A DNA stretch of 64,000 bases. It comes from Candidatus Hydrogenedentes bacterium ADurb.Bin170 (GTDB taxonomy: Bacteria; Hydrogenedentota; Hydrogenedentia; Hydrogenedentales; CAITNO01). Below are positions 59,942-64,000 of the stretch, piece by piece (position 1 is the first letter of the stretch; each line of letters opens with the position of its first letter). The stretch lies in assembly GCA_002070275.1 (NCBI GenBank), contig MWCY01000001.1:86144-150143 (forward strand), given 5' to 3'. The notes under the pieces are model-generated. The model was not told the origin of the DNA, searched no databases, and saw only the letters and a list, made by a program, of their open reading frames with translations. A program made the translations under genes and the position numbers.

Positions 59942-60979
59942 TTAAAGGTTTTGAATAGCGATGGCGGCGCTGCTGTTTTTTGCGGAGTCATAGATGGCTT
60001 GAATTACCTGCATATAATTCAATCCATCTTTAAAGTCCGGATGATAGGGGAGCCCCTGCCGTATAGCGTTAATAAAATCTTCTTCCACACGCCAGTTGTC
60101 AAGATCATACTCTTCTTCCGGCAGTGGCGTAACCGGTACGCGCTTATTTTGAGTGTAGAGGTACAGACTGTCCGACGCTACATCATAATGCAGAGCGGCG
60201 CGGTCGCCGTAAATATCAATTGTCTCACGGGCAAGGGCGGAAACACCGCTGATTTCATAAGTAACGGGCAAGTCTGTTCCGACGACAGTCCTTGCCAGAA
60301 TCTGATCAGGAATTTCAATCTTAAAGTCAGTTCCGTCTGTATTTTTCCGTACAGGCGTATAGAGAAATGTTTCTGCTGATGCACGGGTTGTCAAGCCGAA
60401 CCAGCGGTGAATTACTTCTATGTACATGCCCAGCGTCTGCATGTTCAGACCGGACAGATGGTGGTTTTTTCGCCAGTTGACCGGTGCCGCCGGATCTATC
60501 CACAAAGGCGAGAGGCTGTGCACATTCACCAGACGAATTGAACCGAGCGTTCCTTCTTGCAGAAGACGCGTCATTGTCCGGTCATAGCGCAGTCCGAAAG
60601 GAACAGGGCACAGGCCGGCTGTCAGCGTTTTCGCAGTCTGTGCGGCGGTATACATCCTTTGCGCTTCCTGTGCATTTCGTGCCATGCGCGCCTGACAGAA
60701 AACATGTTTCCCTGCCTTGAGTGCGGCGATAGAAGCATCATGGTGCAGATACGGCCAGGCACCAATTAGCACAAGGTCTATGTCGTCTGCCTGCACCAGA
60801 TCTTCCCATTGCTCATAAATCTTTGGAATGCCGAACTCAGCAGCGGCTTTTTCTGAAGAAGCCCTGCTGCTGTTGCACACTGCACGGAATTCTATGCCCG
60901 CAATACGTTTTAAGCCGGGAACATGGCGCTGTCTGCAAATGCCGCCCAGTCCGATAAATCCAATGCGAATGACATCCAT
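59942..60979 (-). CDS. Gfo/Idh/MocA family protein, E-K-P motif altered
   Basis: A 345-residue oxidoreductase fold. Rossmann start F-I-G-L-G-G-I-C-R-Q, then a G-K-H-V-F-C-Q-A-R-M-A segment where canonical members read E-K-P-M-A; the lysine used in hydride transfer is therefore replaced by alanine. The C-terminal beta-sheet domain is complete. Some family branches with Q/E-A-R-M-A exist and probably use different chemistry. It lies 13 bases after trpS and 17 bases before the KDPG aldolase gene. Confidence 0.75.
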   Translation of the reverse strand: MDVIRIGFIGLGGICRQRHVPGLKRIAGIEFRAVCNSSRASSEKAAAEFGIPKIYEQWEDLVQADDIDLVLIGAWPYLHHDASIAALKAGKHVFCQARMARNAQEAQRMYTAAQTAKTLTAGLCPVPFGLRYDRTMTRLLQEGTLGSIRLVNVHSLSPLWIDPAAPVNWRKNHHLSGLNMQTLGMYIEVIHRWFGLTTRASAETFLYTPVRKNTDGTDFKIEIPDQILARTVVGTDLPVTYEISGVSALARETIDIYGDRAALHYDVASDSLYLYTQNKRVPVTPLPEEEYDLDNWRVEEDFINAIRQGLPYHPDFKDGLNYMQVIQAIYDSAKNSSAAIAIQNL

Positions 60980-60992
60980 GCTGCGGCTCCTT

Positions 60993-62051
60993 TTATGCCC
61001 TGAAAAGGCTGTGACCGATCCCCATGGCTTCCCGGCATGCTTCCACCGTTTCCAGCGCTACCGGAGTTACCCGTTTGGCATTTTCACGAAGGAAATCTTC
61101 AATGAAAGCGTCGTTATGGGCGGGGTCGTTATATTTTTCGATAATGGGCGCATTGAATTCCGACACGAAGCGGGCAACTTCTTTTTTCAGGCTGCCGTAA
61201 AATTTTCCGCCCTGCCTGTATTGCTCCAGAAAGTCCAGATACACTTCTTCCGGCGCAAGAAGCGACAGCAGACGATAGAGCACGGCTACTCCCGCCGGCA
61301 TTTTTGGAAGCACTATCTCCGGTGCATTGCTCTCGGTTTCCAGAGGAAGGGGATCTGTCGTGGTTGGCACCGCCTTGATCTTGCGGAGTACTGTTGCAGG
61401 GTCGTCCAGCAGATCCAGCGTGTTGTTCTCGCTTTTGCCCATTTTAGCTGATCCGTCCAGTCCGGGGAGGCGCAGGGCATCTCTGCCCAGAGGCTTCGGG
61501 ATGTGCAGTGTTTCACCGAAACGGTGATTGAATTTTGTGGCGATATCGCACGCCATTTCCAGATGTTGGCGTTGATCATCCCCTACCGGTACCAGATCGG
61601 CGCGGACGATAAGGATGTCGGCAGCCATGAGGACGGGGTATCCCAGCAGACCATAGGAAAGCGGATTGCCCTCGCTTCTGGGATCATCCTGCAGACGACC
61701 GAGTTTATCCTTATAGGTCGTTCCTCTTTCGAGATGACCTATGTTGGTGACCATTCCCAGAAGCAGCGCCAGTTCAGCCGTGCTGGGCAGATCGCTTTGC
61801 CGGTAGATAATGGATCTTTCGGGGTCAAGGCCACAGGCAACATAGGTACGCAGCATGTCGAGTGTGGATCGGTAAATTTCCTGCCGATCCGTAATGGTTG
61901 TCAATGCATGGTAATCGGCAATGAAATAGTAGCAGTTGGCGTCCCGCTCCTGCAGCCGCAGAAAGTGGGCGATGGCTCCGAAATAGTTGCCGTAGTGCAG
62001 GCGGCCTGTGGGGCGGATACCGGATAAAATAACTTCTTTTGTAGTAGACAT
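60993..62051 (-). CDS. trpS: Tryptophan--tRNA ligase
   Basis: Class I aminoacyl-tRNA synthetase for tryptophan, 352 residues. It has the TrpRS start with the HIGH-like motif P-T-G-R-L-H-Y-G-N-Y-F-G (residues about 13-24), the Y-F-I-A-D-Y-H-A segment, the M-A-A-D-I-L-I specificity region and the KMSKS variant S-A-K-M-G-K-S-E. The length and motifs are those of the standard bacterial enzyme. It lies within a leftward run, after asnB, in a 96-base gap containing no T-box-like structure that I could recognise. Confidence 0.95.
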   Translation of the reverse strand: MSTTKEVILSGIRPTGRLHYGNYFGAIAHFLRLQERDANCYYFIADYHALTTITDRQEIYRSTLDMLRTYVACGLDPERSIIYRQSDLPSTAELALLLGMVTNIGHLERGTTYKDKLGRLQDDPRSEGNPLSYGLLGYPVLMAADILIVRADLVPVGDDQRQHLEMACDIATKFNHRFGETLHIPKPLGRDALRLPGLDGSAKMGKSENNTLDLLDDPATVLRKIKAVPTTTDPLPLETESNAPEIVLPKMPAGVAVLYRLLSLLAPEEVYLDFLEQYRQGGKFYGSLKKEVARFVSEFNAPIIEKYNDPAHNDAFIEDFLRENAKRVTPVALETVEACREAMGIGHSLFRA

Positions 62052-62147
62052 GGTTTGTCCCCTGAATTAAGAATGACGCTGGAAAATCAGCGGAACAATG
62101 AGGGATAGACTGGTTAAGAATACCTGAAATCGGGTATTTTGAGCAAG

Positions 62148-64000
62148 TTAATACGTTGGCAGAACAGGATCAGGGGTGTTGAACCAGCGTGCGAATAAGT
62201 AGAGCGGCCATAATCGCCAGCTGTGATCTCTCAGACCTGAACGATGCTCTGTTAAAAGTTCCCGGACCCTTCCGGGCTCGAAGAGGTCAACGGCAGTTGT
62301 TTCTTGCAAAAAGTGCTCCCATGCACCGGGCTTTTCAAGCCATCTGTTCAGCCAGATACTCATGGGTGGGTTGAGCCCTCTTTTTTTTCTGGATACTTTT
62401 CTTTCCGGAAGCTGACGGTGCAGGATCATGCGCAGCAGCTGTTTATCGGCAAAATGTTGCACTTTTAAGAACGACGGTGCCTGCAGAAGATGGGTAAACA
62501 GCGCACCTTCGCACAGAGGTGCACGCATTTCCACACCGTGGGCATGGCTCAGCCGATCTCCGTAACACAGCACATTCGCCGGAAGAAAAAGCGAGATGTC
62601 GGCATAGAGCGCCTGTGTAATGATGTCCGGGCTGTCACACTGGCGCATCAGCTGGCGGACAGGTTCCGTTGCATCACGCCCGCAGAGTATTCCGGTGAGA
62701 TTGCTGTTGTATAGAGCCAGACGTTCTTTACTGTTCTGGTGCTCCATCCAAAGGGCATAACAGTCAACGGGGTCAAGAAAAGAGCCTTCTGAAAATCTTC
62801 GCAGCCTCCTCAATGTATGTAGTCCGCCCGCACGCTCGGGGAGCATATGAATCAGCGGATGCAGAACGTGACGGCGAAGACAAAACGGCATATGCCTGTA
62901 GAGCCCTGCCCAAAGGAGCCCTCGGTAGCGCGGATAACCGCCGAAAGCTTCATCGCCACCGTCTCCGGTAAAAACAACAGAAACGGATTTTGCCGCTTCA
63001 CGGAAAAGAATGTCCGCGAGCAAGGCACTTGGATTTCCGAAAGGCTCATCAAAGTGCTCCAGGATAAAAGAGGCATTATTCGGAAGATCGGGGTGTATGA
63101 AAACTTCATGGCAGGCGCTTTTGAGAAGTGAAGCCGTGGTACGGGCAGCCCTTCTTTCGTCATAGTGCGCTTCCTCTTCTGTGAATCCGAGGGTAAAAGA
63201 CGGCACACCGGAGAGATGCCGCGAGAGGTATGCGAGTACAACCGTGGAATCCAGCCCGCCGCTCAGCAGCGCGCCTCCGGAGGCTTCTGCGTCGGCATAG
63301 GTGTCGATAATGTTCTCCAGGAGCGTATCGGTTGAAACAACCCATTCCTCAAGCGGACAGTTTTCTTTTGGCTGGCAAATCGGGTGCCAGTAACGCTTTA
63401 CTTCTAATTGCCCTGAAACCCACCGGGCATAGTGCCCTGCAGGGACCTGACGGATTTCTTTGTAAAACGTCCTGGGCGGCAGGGGATGCAGAAATGCGAA
63501 ATAGTCGTCCAGTCCCTCAAGGTCAAGCGTCTTTCTAATTCCTGTGTAGCCCAGCAACCCTTTAATTGTGGAGGCAAAGAAAAAAGTATCTTTCCGCTCA
63601 TGGTAATAGAGCGGTCGTGACCCCGTGCGGTCGCGAACCAGATAAAGGCACGACTCTTGCGGATCCCATAAAGCGAAGGCATACATTCCTTCCAGGCGAC
63701 TGAGCATGGAAATGCCCCGGGCAGTCCAGAGATGCTGCAGCAGGGCAGTGTCTGAACCGCACTCGTACGGATAGCCATCTGCTTTCAGTTCTGCCTGCAA
63801 TTGCTTCCTGTTGGAAATAAAACCGTCAAGCACGGCGGCAACTGAGTGAATGCCGGAATCAGATGTTTCTGGCTCAAAATCCGACAGGGTGCAGTCCCGA
63901 CGGGATAAAAAACGGGCGTGCCTGCTCCCGCGGCACTTTTGCTGATGCATCATGGTGTGAATCAGCCTTTCATCGGAACATCCCGTATAGCCCGCAAGAC
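62148..64000 (-). CDS. Asparagine synthase (glutamine-hydrolysing)-like, 5' end outside window
   Basis: An AsnB-type protein; the frame is open to the right edge. Reading it back gives L-A-G-Y-T-G at 63998-63981, so the start codon should lie just past base 64000 in an M-C-G-L-A-G context, with the glutaminase Cys2. The C-terminal synthetase domain is complete: PPi-loop L-S-G-G-L-D-S-T near residue 235 (from the ATG at 63953), and T-G-D-G-G-D-E-A-F-G-G-Y. The N-terminal glutaminase domain is shortened: the H-R-G-P-D and N-G-E-I-Y-N landmarks are not conserved (D-G-F-I-S-N is seen). It amidates aspartate or, as is frequent in gene clusters, another carboxylate. Confidence 0.85.
   Translation of the reverse strand, partial: LAGYTGCSDERLIHTMMHQQKCRGSRHARFLSRRDCTLSDFEPETSDSGIHSVAAVLDGFISNRKQLQAELKADGYPYECGSDTALLQHLWTARGISMLSRLEGMYAFALWDPQESCLYLVRDRTGSRPLYYHERKDTFFFASTIKGLLGYTGIRKTLDLEGLDDYFAFLHPLPPRTFYKEIRQVPAGHYARWVSGQLEVKRYWHPICQPKENCPLEEWVVSTDTLLENIIDTYADAEASGGALLSGGLDSTVVLAYLSRHLSGVPSFTLGFTEEEAHYDERRAARTTASLLKSACHEVFIHPDLPNNASFILEHFDEPFGNPSALLADILFREAAKSVSVVFTGDGGDEAFGGYPRYRGLLWAGLYRHMPFCLRRHVLHPLIHMLPERAGGLHTLRRLRRFSEGSFLDPVDCYALWMEHQNSKERLALYNSNLTGILCGRDATEPVRQLMRQCDSPDIITQALYADISLFLPANVLCYGDRLSHAHGVEMRAPLCEGALFTHLLQAPSFLKVQHFADKQLLRMILHRQLPERKVSRKKRGLNPPMSIWLNRWLEKPGAWEHFLQETTAVDLFEPGRVRELLTEHRSGLRDHSWRLWPLYLFARWFNTPDPVLPTY

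Noticed and set aside
62110..62140. A 6-base-arm inverted repeat AATACC...GGTATT between asnB and trpS.
   Set aside because: The stem is short and no clear T-run follows on the relevant strand; not safe as a terminator or T-box.

Overview
This window is a densely coded bacterial chromosome segment. No gap between genes exceeds about 260 bases, and I found no tRNA, rRNA, CRISPR array or complete insertion sequence. The content suggests a Gram-negative, probably anaerobic or microaerophilic, environmental lineage near the PVC / Hydrogenedentota-Lentisphaerota-Planctomycetota type, but this placement is an inference. Supporting traits are apolipoprotein N-acyltransferase and Lol-type ABC genes (outer membrane), a flavodiiron protein (O2/NO detoxification), many secreted sugar-related families (GH3-like, DUF4091/GH123-like, DUF1080, ThuA, Gfo/Idh/MocA, Tat-exported sugar isomerase-like), Ig-like and dockerin modules, and surface proteins with Glu-Gly-Glu-rich linkers ahead of a Cys-containing C-terminal membrane anchor.

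Layout. 1-6.8 kb: the 3' part of an EGE-repeat surface protein, a DUF89 phosphatase, a DnaA-like AAA+/coiled-coil protein behind a consensus sigma70 promoter, an HD phosphohydrolase, a ThuA protein, and a prepilin peptidase coupled to a metallo-beta-lactamase-fold hydrolase. 6.9-12.1 kb: a complete heat-shock operon hrcA-grpE-dnaK-dnaJ behind a promoter and a perfect CIRCE operator. 12-20.4 kb: DUF169, a Gfo/Idh oxidoreductase, a catalytically degenerate REP-type transposase relative, a three-gene ABC exporter operon whose third gene carries duplicated pseudopilin-like motifs, a bacterial XPB helicase and a HAD phosphatase. 20.4-30 kb: a Sfp-type phosphopantetheinyl transferase coupled to a GntR/YtrA regulator, lnt, two Tat-exported proteins, an ABC-F ATPase, a LOG-family protein and recN. 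30-43.8 kb: an envelope/secretome region with a lipoprotein coupled to an M14 carboxypeptidase-dockerin, a GH3-like pseudoenzyme, a TIM-barrel-like secreted protein, a six-domain Ig-like surface protein, DUF1080, and a DUF4091 protein with a small membrane-anchored partner.

43.9-64 kb is transcribed entirely leftward with very short gaps: asnB (cut by the window end), trpS, Gfo/Idh, KDPG aldolase, HAD, LolC/E-like permease, LolD-like ATPase, two membrane-anchored SGNH hydrolases, two giant paralogous multipass-membrane/TPR proteins, a flavodiiron protein and another HAD, ending at a strong hairpin terminator.

The best candidate for an undescribed system is the contiguous LolCD + SGNH x2 + GT-C-like/TPR x2 block (about 45.8-58.6 kb), which looks like an envelope-glycan modification or assembly cassette. 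A second candidate is the surface-anchoring signal shared by the two EGE-rich proteins. Several recognisable enzymes lack key catalytic residues (GH3-like, REP transposase-like, two Gfo/Idh proteins, the DnaA-like ATPase's arginine finger, the AsnB glutaminase loop); these are listed separately as findings.
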